From positions 38,038 through 102,037 of the forward strand of contig NZGD01000251.1 in NCBI GenBank assembly GCA_002690925.1: a DNA stretch of 64,000 nucleotides, read 5' to 3'. A program made the translations under genes and the position numbers. A model generated the notes under the pieces. That model was not told where the DNA came from. It did no database searches and saw only the letters and a list, made by a program, of their open reading frames with translations. Position 1 is the first letter of the stretch, and each line of letters begins with the position of its first letter. The DNA comes from Rhodopirellula sp. (lineage in GTDB: Bacteria; Planctomycetota; Planctomycetia; Pirellulales; Pirellulaceae). Below, piece after piece: positions 36,444 through 44,519 of this stretch.

Positions 36444-37594
36444 TCCATCGTGTTCTATTCATGATCAGCTCAATGCGTGGCGGAGGCAGTGAACGTCAAA
36501 CGTTAATGCTGCTAAAACATCTGGACCGATCTCAGTTTGCGCCACATTTGTATGTGATGGAAAGGGCAGGAGACCTGCTACCGCAAGTGCCTTCCGATGT
36601 CCCGATTCACTCATTTGAGGATGTCCGTAGGGAACCTGTGATCTATCTGCCTGGTGGTGTGATGCGACAGCAAATCCGTCACCTGAAAAAATTGCTTTCC
36701 GATGAATGCATCGACGTGATCTACGACCGGACATTTCACATGACCATGATTGCAGGCCCTGCCAGTCACCAACGAAATATTCCTCGAGTTTCCACAATCG
36801 TAAGTCCACCAGAACTAGCCTTGCCATTGGTCGAAAAGCGTTTTGTGCAAATGAAACAACGTCGTCTTGCCAAGGCTTATAGAACATCCAGGCAGATCAT
36901 TGCTGTCAGCAGAATAGCCGCAAAATCAGCAGCAAGTTTTTATAAGATTCCGGCCGATTCCATCACCGTACTCCCCAATCCTGTTGAAACCAATGAGTTG
37001 CGAAAAAACACGTTGAAAGATCGGAGACCAGAAAATGCATCGGCTTTGAACCTGGTCTGCGTGGGTCGCATGACGAAAGAAAAAGGACATCGTGATTTAA
37101 TCAATGCGATCGTCTTGGCACAAGCAGAATGGCCTGACTCAAATCCAGTGGTCCATCTGCGACTGATCGGAGATGGACCCTTGCGGGTGGACCTGGAGTT
37201 GCAAGCCAGGAAAGTGCACAAGCCGCACACAGTGGAATTTTTGGGAACGCTGTCCAATGCAGGCCCAAGCATCAAAGAGGCAGATGCTCTTATTCTACCT
37301 TCGCTCTTTGAAGGCATGCCCAACGTCGTCTTGGAAGCGATGGCATTGGGAACACCTGTCATCGCAACCCGTGCGGGCGGTACGATTGAACTGGAACGGG
37401 AAGAACCCACCATTCTGTGGGCAGAACCTCAGAACCCCAATTCACTGGCCAAGGCTATTCTATCGTTTGCATCGGATCACCCATCATCTTTGGCCCGGGT
37501 CCAAGCCGCGAGTCGCTTGATTCATGAGCATCACAATGTTAACGCGACCTGCCATCGTCTTGAACAATATTTAAAGGCAGCATGCGAGATTTAA
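36440..37594 (+). CDS. Glycosyltransferase, family 4 type (GT-B fold)
   Basis: A 384-residue cytosolic glycosyltransferase. The N-terminus has the GGGSERQ loop of GT4 enzymes. The C-terminal half has NLVCVGRMTKEKGHRDLINA and LRLIGDGPLRVDLE, and the donor-site EGMPNVVLEAMALGTPVIAT (an Ex7E-type motif) completes the pattern. It probably transfers sugar from a nucleotide donor to a lipid-linked or polysaccharide acceptor. It is translationally coupled to the EEP lipoprotein gene by a 4-base overlap; the functional link is not clear. Confidence 0.87.
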   Translation: MIHRVLFMISSMRGGGSERQTLMLLKHLDRSQFAPHLYVMERAGDLLPQVPSDVPIHSFEDVRREPVIYLPGGVMRQQIRHLKKLLSDECIDVIYDRTFHMTMIAGPASHQRNIPRVSTIVSPPELALPLVEKRFVQMKQRRLAKAYRTSRQIIAVSRIAAKSAASFYKIPADSITVLPNPVETNELRKNTLKDRRPENASALNLVCVGRMTKEKGHRDLINAIVLAQAEWPDSNPVVHLRLIGDGPLRVDLELQARKVHKPHTVEFLGTLSNAGPSIKEADALILPSLFEGMPNVVLEAMALGTPVIATRAGGTIELEREEPTILWAEPQNPNSLAKAILSFASDHPSSLARVQAASRLIHEHHNVNATCHRLEQYLKAACEI

Positions 37595-37644
37595 TTACAG
37601 CAAGCAAGATTTATTTGCAGTAAGCGTTGAGCACAACGACCAGA

Positions 37645-37677
37645 GTTGTCCGCTGGCGCGAATACCCAACGGACAAC
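37645..37677. other. Hairpin between convergent genes
   Basis: GTTGTCCG (37645-37652) pairs perfectly with CGGACAAC (37670-37677) across a 17-base loop, midway between two convergent stops. It could slow transcription in both directions, but it lacks T-tracts. Confidence 0.3.
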
Positions 37678-37690
37678 GTAATCATAGTGT

Positions 37691-38515
37691 TCAACCTGCA
37701 AGACTTTTAACAAATGGGACCACGTCTTTTTCGTAGGTGAAGGCGTTGTCTTCTCCCGTATCGACAAAGACTTTGACAACTTCTCCCTTAGAGTCATAAA
37801 TCATGACCGCGGGGATAGAAATCAGCTTGGTAGTTTCGAACACATCATCGCTGGGAGTCTTGCTGATGTAAGTAGGAAATCCCGAAGCTTTGACGCTGTT
37901 GAGAAAGTCAACGATACGAGTCTGATAGTATTCTGGCGGCCGACTCTTCCGACCGTCGTAGTCAACATCAACAGCAATGCACTGAACCGACTTCCCCATA
38001 GTCTGATGCAACTTGACTAGCCCTGGAAACTCCTCCAAGCATGGTTCACACGCAAGCGACCAAAGATCAATCACAGTGATACGTCCTGCCGACTTTGCGA
38101 ATTGATCAATTTCCTGCCACGTCGCAAATTTAACAGCAGGACTGACATCGGCGCTGGTTGCATCAATTGAGCTGCCAATATCCGGTGGCAACTCAATGCC
38201 ACCAGATTTGGTTCCCGTGGAATCTCCTTGGGTTGCCGATGGGCTCGATTCAAAATCTGAAGGTAATTCAAGGGTCCCCGGCGGTGATTTAGGCTCTTGT
38301 TTGGCTCCATCCGAGCTAACGTCACTGGCCTCCTCATTGGTATTTGGAGGCGGGTTTTCGGATACTGTCGACTCACTCTGAGAGAGTGTGTTCTCAGAGA
38401 CCTCCGCCTGCTGGCCACCACAGCCGACTAAAAATGCCATGAAAAGAATGGCCGTTGCAGGTTGACTGTAAACAAAAATCTTGGTTTGTGATTTTTTTTG
38501 GCTATTCGCTGCCAT
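37691..38515 (-). CDS. Thioredoxin-like (TlpA-type) lipoprotein
   Basis: A 274-residue exported lipoprotein. The signal ends at a lipobox (AFLVGC), then a long Ser/Glu/Pro-rich linker of about 100 residues leads to a thioredoxin fold. The active site is WSLACEPCLEEFPGL with a CxxC pair, and YISKTPSDDVFETTKL plus IPAVMIYDSKGEVVKVF form the later strands with a cis-Pro. The role is probably thiol reduction or cytochrome maturation outside the cytoplasm. AGGA at 38523-38526 lies seven bases before the chosen ATG, which favours it over the ATG at 38545. Confidence 0.82.
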   Translation of the reverse strand: MAANSQKKSQTKIFVYSQPATAILFMAFLVGCGGQQAEVSENTLSQSESTVSENPPPNTNEEASDVSSDGAKQEPKSPPGTLELPSDFESSPSATQGDSTGTKSGGIELPPDIGSSIDATSADVSPAVKFATWQEIDQFAKSAGRITVIDLWSLACEPCLEEFPGLVKLHQTMGKSVQCIAVDVDYDGRKSRPPEYYQTRIVDFLNSVKASGFPTYISKTPSDDVFETTKLISIPAVMIYDSKGEVVKVFVDTGEDNAFTYEKDVVPFVKSLAG

Positions 38516-38770
38516 CATTACGTCCTGTCGAAGAGTAGATTCCATTTCGTTTGAATTCCGTTCCCTAGTGGGTTCCTGAACCCTACATTAACCATTCACA
38601 CCATCAATCCGCGCAAGCAGGCATCCCAGTCAGTCATCACAGTCAAGCGATTCCCAACCAGAGAATCCCTACTGCAGGGCTTGTTATCGAGTAGAGTGTA
38701 ACGAGATAGGAACGCTCCAGGCACTCACTGATTTCGTATAGAAGAGGAAAAAGCCAGCGTGGACGGGCAA

Positions 38771-39388
38771 ATGTCAACAACCGAACTCGTGATTGCTTCC
38801 AAAGGCGGTAATAACGAGGCGTTGGGTCAATTGCTGGAGCAATACCGTGGGTATCTGCTGATGCTGGCTCATCGCTATCTATCGGATCGCTTGCGACGAC
38901 GAATTGATCCAGCAGACGTCGTCCAACTGACTTACCTTGAGGCCAAACGGGACCTTCCGGCTTTCCGAGGTTCAACCCCGGCAGAATTTGCTGGATGGCT
39001 GCGTGGGATGCTGAAAAATAATGTCGCGACAGCGGTCACCCGGCACGTCACCACCCAGAAACGCTCGATTCGTCGTGAAGTCGACGCCTCACCAGCACCT
39101 GGCCAAGGCTCCCATGCGGGTGGCTGGATTCAGCAATTACCTGGTAGCAAAACGAGCCCCAGCGGTGTTGTGATACGCTCCGAGGCTGTCGTTGCGTTAG
39201 TAGCCGCGCTTCACCAACTCCCCGAGACTCAGGCAGAAGCGATACGGCTCCGCTACATGGAGGGGTTGTCCCTGTCAGACATCGTGGAAAGGATGGGGAA
39301 GTCTGATACGGCGGTTGCGGGTTTGTTGAAGCGTGGGCTCCAAAAGCTTCGAGTCATAATGAAGAGCGAAGATAGCCCATGGTTTTAG
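38771..39388 (+). CDS. ECF RNA polymerase sigma factor (planctomycete type)
   Basis: A 205-residue ECF sigma factor. Region 2 covers about residues 15-90 (NNEALGQLLEQYRGYLLMLA, IDPADVVQLTYLEA, PAEFAGWLRGMLKNN). Region 4 lies near the end (LPETQAEAIRLRYMEGLSLS, then IVERMGKSDTAVAGLLKRGL). It should direct transcription of a specific regulon. The next gene downstream is a Ser/Thr kinase, a pairing typical of planctomycete ECF groups, so phosphorylation may replace an anti-sigma factor. No anti-sigma gene is visible. A GTG at 38759 is an alternative start. Confidence 0.9.
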   Translation: MSTTELVIASKGGNNEALGQLLEQYRGYLLMLAHRYLSDRLRRRIDPADVVQLTYLEAKRDLPAFRGSTPAEFAGWLRGMLKNNVATAVTRHVTTQKRSIRREVDASPAPGQGSHAGGWIQQLPGSKTSPSGVVIRSEAVVALVAALHQLPETQAEAIRLRYMEGLSLSDIVERMGKSDTAVAGLLKRGLQKLRVIMKSEDSPWF

Positions 39389-39584
39389 ATTTTTGAGCCA
39401 ACTTGACTGCTCCGCACTGCAGATCCGTTACTTTTTCCATCTAGAATGGTGTTGCTTTAGTCAAAGAGCGACATTGCGAGTTCGCGCGCCCGAAATTGAT
39501 TCTTTGGCCGCCTATGACACTGTAACGAGTCAGGGACGGATCAACGATCCTGCAAAGTCGGCTATGAAGAAGTCAAACCACTAA

Positions 39585-41756
39585 ATGTCCGAAACACCAC
39601 GCACAAATGATCCCCTCGATGAAGCATTCGCGGACTATTTGCGGATGTCCGATGCTGGTGAAATAGCCAGCCGAGAGGATTTTTTGAAGCTGTTCCCAGA
39701 TCTGGCAGATGATTTAAAGGAACTGATCGAAGCGGCGGACCTTTTAGGTGAAGTGACGCTTAGCGGACAACCTGCCGGGTCTTCCTCGGGATTTAACGTT
39801 GCTGCTTTGTCTCCCAGCGCCGAGACCATAGCGACGTCTGCCGTTGGCGATGATGCATCCGGCGGCCCGGATGCCACACTTCCAATGGCAAATCGTGCCT
39901 CGAATGATCATGGCCCAAGTTTGCCTTATGACCTCGGCGACTACGTTTTGCTGGAGGAGATTGGCCGCGGGGGCATGGGAGTGGTTTACCTCGCCAAGCA
40001 ACACGACCTTGATCGGCAGGTTGCGATCAAAATGATTCGCAGTGGCATTCTTGCTGATGAAGGTGAGGTCCGTCGCTTTTACACCGAGGCTCAGGCAGCC
40101 GCCAGACTACGCCATCGAGGGATTGTCGGTGTCCATCAATTTGGACGCCGCGCTGGTCACCATTTCTTTTCAATGGAGTACATAGCTGGAACCGATCTTC
40201 AGAAAAAAATCAATGCTGGCTTACTCGACCCGAAAGAAGCTGCAAGATATGTCCGGGACGTCGCGAGGGCGATTCACCATGCTCACCACAAAGGTGTTCT
40301 GCACCGCGATCTTAAGCCAGCTAATGTCCTAATCGACGAACATGACCAAGTGCATGTCACCGACTTCGGTTTGGCGAAGCACATGGACTCTGATAGCAGC
40401 GTCACCGGAAGTGGGGCTGCGATTGGTACACCACATTACATGGCACCTGAACAGGCTGGTGGCCATAGTGATCGAGTCTGCACTGAGAGCGACGTATATG
40501 CTTTGGGAGCGATTCTATTTGCATGTCTGACAGGACGACCTCCCATTGTTGCCGACACGGTTGTACAAACTCTCTTACAAGTGGTGCATCAGCCAGCACC
40601 AACAGTACGATCTCTACGGGTTGGTGTACCGCTCGATCTCGACACCATCGTTACGAAGTGTCTCGAAAAAAATCCAAGCAAACGCTATGCATCTGCCGAA
40701 AAACTTGCTGATGAATTGGATGCCTTCCTTGATGATCGACACATTGAGGCCCGACCAAGATCCCAAGTATTGAAGGCATGGCATTGGTTTGAGGGTGTTC
40801 CTGTTGTCGGTGCGCTCACAGGTCGTCGCGTCCTTCACACTTCTTCTACGCACCGCCGCTTTCAGGCTGCCATGTTGCTTGGACTTCTGCTGACACCACT
40901 GCTGGCCGTTTCCATCCAAGTTGGTATTCAGCACTGGCCAGATGCAATGCCCAAGTCAGTCTTGATTGCGGGGGGCATGCAGGGGGGACGTTACAGCAAG
41001 GTCGCACAACTACTTTCAGATCAACTCAAACAAACTCAGCCCGACGTCACATCTCAAATCAAACCAACCCGGGGTTCGGAAGAAAATTCACGGTTGCTGA
41101 GCAATGACGATGTGGACTTAGCCCTGATTCAGGCAGTCTCAATTCCCACTGAGGACGAATTGGCACACGTTGCACCACTGTTTTACGAACCTATCTACGC
41201 ATTGGTCCGCAAAGATTCGGGCATTGAGACAATCCAGCAACTCAACGGACGTCACATTTTTCTAGGCCCTGCCGGAACCGGCTCCAGAGCGTGCATTGAA
41301 TTGATGATCAAGACACTGCCAAAATCCTTTGGTGGGATACAAAGAGTGTCAGGCCCGTGGGATCAACTGCTTTCCGAAAACACTCCTCAGGCAGCCATGC
41401 TTTGCCTGGGACAGGACAGCGACATCCTTGACCAACTCCGAAAGGATGGTCGTTGGCGAGTGTTGGAGATCAATCCTGAAAAAGTTGTACATGCATTTGA
41501 TCGATTTCCTCTAAAGGATGACATCACCGATGCATCCAACCCCGTTGCAGTTCAGACTCTCGCCACTACGGCCATTCTCATGGCAAAGCAGGATACATCA
41601 GATGCACTGGTCACCGCGGTGCTCGATGCATGGTACGAAATCGATAGTCCAACGAACCGGATTTCGATGAAGGAAGCAAGCCAGTGGACCGAACTTCGCC
41701 TGCATCCAGCGGCTGAAAGATATTTCAGTGAACATTTAGATAACCCAGACAACTAG
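39585..41756 (+). CDS. Transmembrane Ser/Thr protein kinase with a TAXI-like extracytoplasmic domain
   Basis: A 723-residue protein with a kinase inside and a probable ligand-binding domain outside. The kinase (about 120-385) is complete: IGRGGMGVVYLAK, VAIKM with Lys149, HRDLKPANVLID with Asp242, DFGLAK, and GTPHYMAPEQA. One membrane helix follows at about 427-447. Residues 457-720 resemble TAXI-type solute-binding proteins of TRAP transporters: IAGGMQGGRYSKVAQLLSDQ, DVDLALIQAVS, LFYEPIYALVRKDSGIETI and HIFLGPAGTGSRA. It probably senses a small molecule and signals by phosphorylation, perhaps to the ECF factor encoded 196 bases upstream. The first 110 residues carry a planctomycete kinase leader (DLADDLKELIEAADLLGEV). 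Confidence 0.88.
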   Translation: MSETPRTNDPLDEAFADYLRMSDAGEIASREDFLKLFPDLADDLKELIEAADLLGEVTLSGQPAGSSSGFNVAALSPSAETIATSAVGDDASGGPDATLPMANRASNDHGPSLPYDLGDYVLLEEIGRGGMGVVYLAKQHDLDRQVAIKMIRSGILADEGEVRRFYTEAQAAARLRHRGIVGVHQFGRRAGHHFFSMEYIAGTDLQKKINAGLLDPKEAARYVRDVARAIHHAHHKGVLHRDLKPANVLIDEHDQVHVTDFGLAKHMDSDSSVTGSGAAIGTPHYMAPEQAGGHSDRVCTESDVYALGAILFACLTGRPPIVADTVVQTLLQVVHQPAPTVRSLRVGVPLDLDTIVTKCLEKNPSKRYASAEKLADELDAFLDDRHIEARPRSQVLKAWHWFEGVPVVGALTGRRVLHTSSTHRRFQAAMLLGLLLTPLLAVSIQVGIQHWPDAMPKSVLIAGGMQGGRYSKVAQLLSDQLKQTQPDVTSQIKPTRGSEENSRLLSNDDVDLALIQAVSIPTEDELAHVAPLFYEPIYALVRKDSGIETIQQLNGRHIFLGPAGTGSRACIELMIKTLPKSFGGIQRVSGPWDQLLSENTPQAAMLCLGQDSDILDQLRKDGRWRVLEINPEKVVHAFDRFPLKDDITDASNPVAVQTLATTAILMAKQDTSDALVTAVLDAWYEIDSPTNRISMKEASQWTELRLHPAAERYFSEHLDNPDN

Positions 41757-41790
41757 ATAACCCAGACAGCCAGATAATCCAGACAACTGG
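41740..41790 (+). repeat. Three tandem 17-base repeats over the kinase stop codon
   Basis: Units at 41740-41756 (ATAACCCAGACAACTAG), 41757-41773 (three differences) and 41774-41790 (two differences). The first unit encodes the last residues and stop of the kinase; the others follow it directly. This looks like slippage that copied the gene end. Confidence 0.85.
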
Positions 41791-41836
41791 CATCGAAACG
41801 GCCTCCAAAAGACACTTTCCCGAAGCCACCCTGACT

Positions 41837-44377
41837 TTACAGGATAGCGAGTGGATTTCGTTTCGATTCCAGCGTACCCCGAGTGACTCCCACTCGATTG
41901 GCGGCCCGCAACTCTTTCCACACATGCTGACCTGTAATTTGTTGCTTCAGCAACTTCTCATACAAGCCCACGATCTGCTGAACCTGATCAGGTTTTTCCT
42001 CCAGTAATTCGATTCGATACCAGCGTACACCGCGTTGAAGCAAATCATTCACAAGCTCCGCACCACTTTGAGGAGTTGCGTTGTAAAGAGTGTTACGACA
42101 GGCGACATCTGCCTGCAACGTATGCTCTGCTCCAACCCGATCTCGCAACGCCACCAAATGATTATCGCAGGGTCGTCCGCAATTCGTTTTATTCGTCCCC
42201 GGAGACAAGACACTGCAGTACACACAATGCTCCATATGGAACATGGGCATGTGTTGGTGGATCACGGTTTCAATCCATGCTGAGGGCACGGAATCGATCA
42301 ATCCGATAAGTTGATCACGGTTGAGATCATAGGATGCTGTCACACGTGACGCTCCCAAACTGCAAATCCATTCCGCAGATCGATGATTGGAAACATTCAA
42401 AGAGAAATCAGCAATCGTCTCGGTTCCGCATTCAGAAAAATGCTGCAAGGCCGCAAGATTTCGTGCCAGAATCAGGTCAGGTGCATGTCGTTCAAGAACC
42501 CGCAACAGGCCCATTTCCCCCGGCTTTTGAATCCGCACTGACGCCAATCCAATGGGAACATCATTGCTACGACAAATCGACACTGCTTCCTTGTACTGCC
42601 GAATATCATGAAAGTCCGCGTAGACCAAATCGACTCCCAAGTCGCAGACTACTTTCAACTGTTCCAGATCCCGACATAAGACAGCCGATTTGAAGTCTCC
42701 AGCAACTGCCTTCTCGGTGTCGGACTCGGATTCCAAAATCGGCCTCAACAATTCACGCCCCCGCGCTGGAACAACCTCGCGTTGAGGCGGAGCTTGGACG
42801 AGCAAATTCAAATTTTCTACGGCCTGACGGCGCATTTGATTCAGCATGGCCATAGGGACCATTGGCTGCCCCTTGATCGTCGCTTTCAATTCACTCAGTT
42901 CAAAACTCGTGCCACCCAGGCGGCCGAGTTTTTCCCGCAGCACAGTCATGTCGATAGGACGCTTTCTGGCTTCGTCCAGCGGCACCTCGCCAACCAACTC
43001 GACTCTCAATCCGTTTTTAAGAATGGCGGTCAATGCTAACGGTTGCCCAGCAATCGCCTGCACCTCCATCCGCAGTGGCTGCCGTCTCACAGGATCATCT
43101 GATGTGAATGTTTTTCGCAAACGGCGATTCAAGCGCGGATCATCATTCTTGAAGACACGGTCACCAGGCTGCACTGTCTGCCAGTCAATTTCGCCCCACC
43201 CAAATCCAACCCACACGACTTCGGACTCCTTCACCTCCGTTGTTTTGTCACCATTGGCATTATGCAATGAATAAATTCGCCCTCCCTGTTGCAAATCTTT
43301 TCCATCGGTCGTCTTGCATGCGATCGAAAGCCCATCCCCCAGTGCAACGGGAGCAGCCAAGCGAACCTGCACACGTTGCCCATCAACACTTCGAATTCTT
43401 CCTAATTCAATCCCACGCTTAGAGGAATGGAGTCCCGGCACAAGCTGTTTATGGTCGTTTCCATTCAACCACCCTGAAGAGAAGCCGCGTGAGAACGAAA
43501 GTTCCATTTCCCGCTTTGCTTCTGCGGTTACCTCAACCTTTTGATTGTCGCATGCCTGATCCAACGCCTTACGGTAATGCGTGGTAATGTTTGCGACGTA
43601 TTCAGGAGTCTTCAAACGCCCTTCGATTTTCAACGATTGCACGCCCGCCTCAACAAGATCATTGATGGCCGCGTAACCGGCCAGATCCTGCGGACTCAAC
43701 AAGTACCGCACGTCTTCGAGATCATGTTCTTCACCATCACAAATCAAATCATAGGGCAATCGACAGGCCTGCGCGCATTGCCCACGATTAGCGCTCCGTC
43801 CGCCAAGTGACTCGCTTGTCAAACACTGACCAGAATAGGCGACACAGAGTGCTCCATGAATAAAAACTTCGAGTGGCAGTTCCGTGGATTGAGCAATCGC
43901 TTTTATCTCAGAAACGGACAATTCTCGTGCCAACACCACCCGTGCCAGTCCAAGCTTTTCAGCGACCTTGATCGTCTCCGCGCTGGTCAAGCTCATTTGC
44001 GTGGATGCATGAATTTCGAGATCAGGACAAACCGCCCTGACTAATCGAGCAACCCCAAAGTCCTGGACCAACACAGCGTCGATCCCCGCCGAGGTGATTT
44101 CCTGAACGACATCAACTAGCGGTGCCATCTCGTCTGGGAAGACGAGGGTATTCATCGTCACGTACCCCCTTACACCACGTGATCGCAACAAGCTACCGAT
44201 GACTGATAAGTCGCTCAGTCCAAAATTTCTGGCCCGATGGCGGGCGTTGAAACCGCAATCCAAACCAAAGTAGATTGCATCAGCGCCATTTTCGATTGCG
44301 GCATGGGCACATTCCAAGTCACCTGCGGGCGACAATAATTCGACGCTTGTTTTTTTCTTTAACGGTTGCTCAATCAT
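41837..44377 (-). CDS. Peptidase U32-family protein (RlhA/YdcP-like)
   Basis: An 846-residue member of the U32 group. ELLSPAGDLECAHAAIENGA and IYFGLDCGFNARHRA open the TIM-like barrel. The signature SGQCLTSESLGGRSANRGQC with CAQACR follows, and a DUF3656-type region lies in the middle. A second barrel-like part has HMEHCVYCSVLSPGTNKTNC with clustered Cys, likely metal or iron-sulfur ligands. Its closest known relatives hydroxylate 23S rRNA (RlhA) or other RNAs rather than cleave protein. It is longer than the E. coli protein, mainly at the C-terminus. The ATG at 44377 is chosen over 44398. Confidence 0.83.
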   Translation of the reverse strand: MIEQPLKKKTSVELLSPAGDLECAHAAIENGADAIYFGLDCGFNARHRARNFGLSDLSVIGSLLRSRGVRGYVTMNTLVFPDEMAPLVDVVQEITSAGIDAVLVQDFGVARLVRAVCPDLEIHASTQMSLTSAETIKVAEKLGLARVVLARELSVSEIKAIAQSTELPLEVFIHGALCVAYSGQCLTSESLGGRSANRGQCAQACRLPYDLICDGEEHDLEDVRYLLSPQDLAGYAAINDLVEAGVQSLKIEGRLKTPEYVANITTHYRKALDQACDNQKVEVTAEAKREMELSFSRGFSSGWLNGNDHKQLVPGLHSSKRGIELGRIRSVDGQRVQVRLAAPVALGDGLSIACKTTDGKDLQQGGRIYSLHNANGDKTTEVKESEVVWVGFGWGEIDWQTVQPGDRVFKNDDPRLNRRLRKTFTSDDPVRRQPLRMEVQAIAGQPLALTAILKNGLRVELVGEVPLDEARKRPIDMTVLREKLGRLGGTSFELSELKATIKGQPMVPMAMLNQMRRQAVENLNLLVQAPPQREVVPARGRELLRPILESESDTEKAVAGDFKSAVLCRDLEQLKVVCDLGVDLVYADFHDIRQYKEAVSICRSNDVPIGLASVRIQKPGEMGLLRVLERHAPDLILARNLAALQHFSECGTETIADFSLNVSNHRSAEWICSLGASRVTASYDLNRDQLIGLIDSVPSAWIETVIHQHMPMFHMEHCVYCSVLSPGTNKTNCGRPCDNHLVALRDRVGAEHTLQADVACRNTLYNATPQSGAELVNDLLQRGVRWYRIELLEEKPDQVQQIVGLYEKLLKQQITGQHVWKELRAANRVGVTRGTLESKRNPLAIL

Positions 44378-44435
44378 CCCCGCAGTATGACAAGCCAATC
44401 ACGTAAGGGAAATGAGCAATTTCCATCTCATTGAA

Positions 44436-44469
44436 TTCAAAAGAAAAAGCCACGCCCAAAAGGCGTGGC
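44436..44469 (-). terminator. Rho-independent terminator of the sigma-factor gene
   Basis: Read on the minus strand, GCCACGCC-TTTTG-GGCGTGGC is a perfect 8-pair GC-rich stem followed at once by TTTTTCTTTT. It lies about 50 bases after the stop of the sigma-factor gene and before the U32 gene start, so it separates the two units. It is the best terminator in the window. Confidence 0.92.
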
Positions 44470-44519
44470 ATCATTGAATATCCCATTTACAGAGGGGAAA
44501 CAAAAATTGACCGCTGGAT

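Noticed and set aside
38711..38746. GGAAC and CGTAT resembling an ECF-type promoter before the ECF sigma gene
   Set aside because: The spacing is 21 bases, too long for the usual 16-17.
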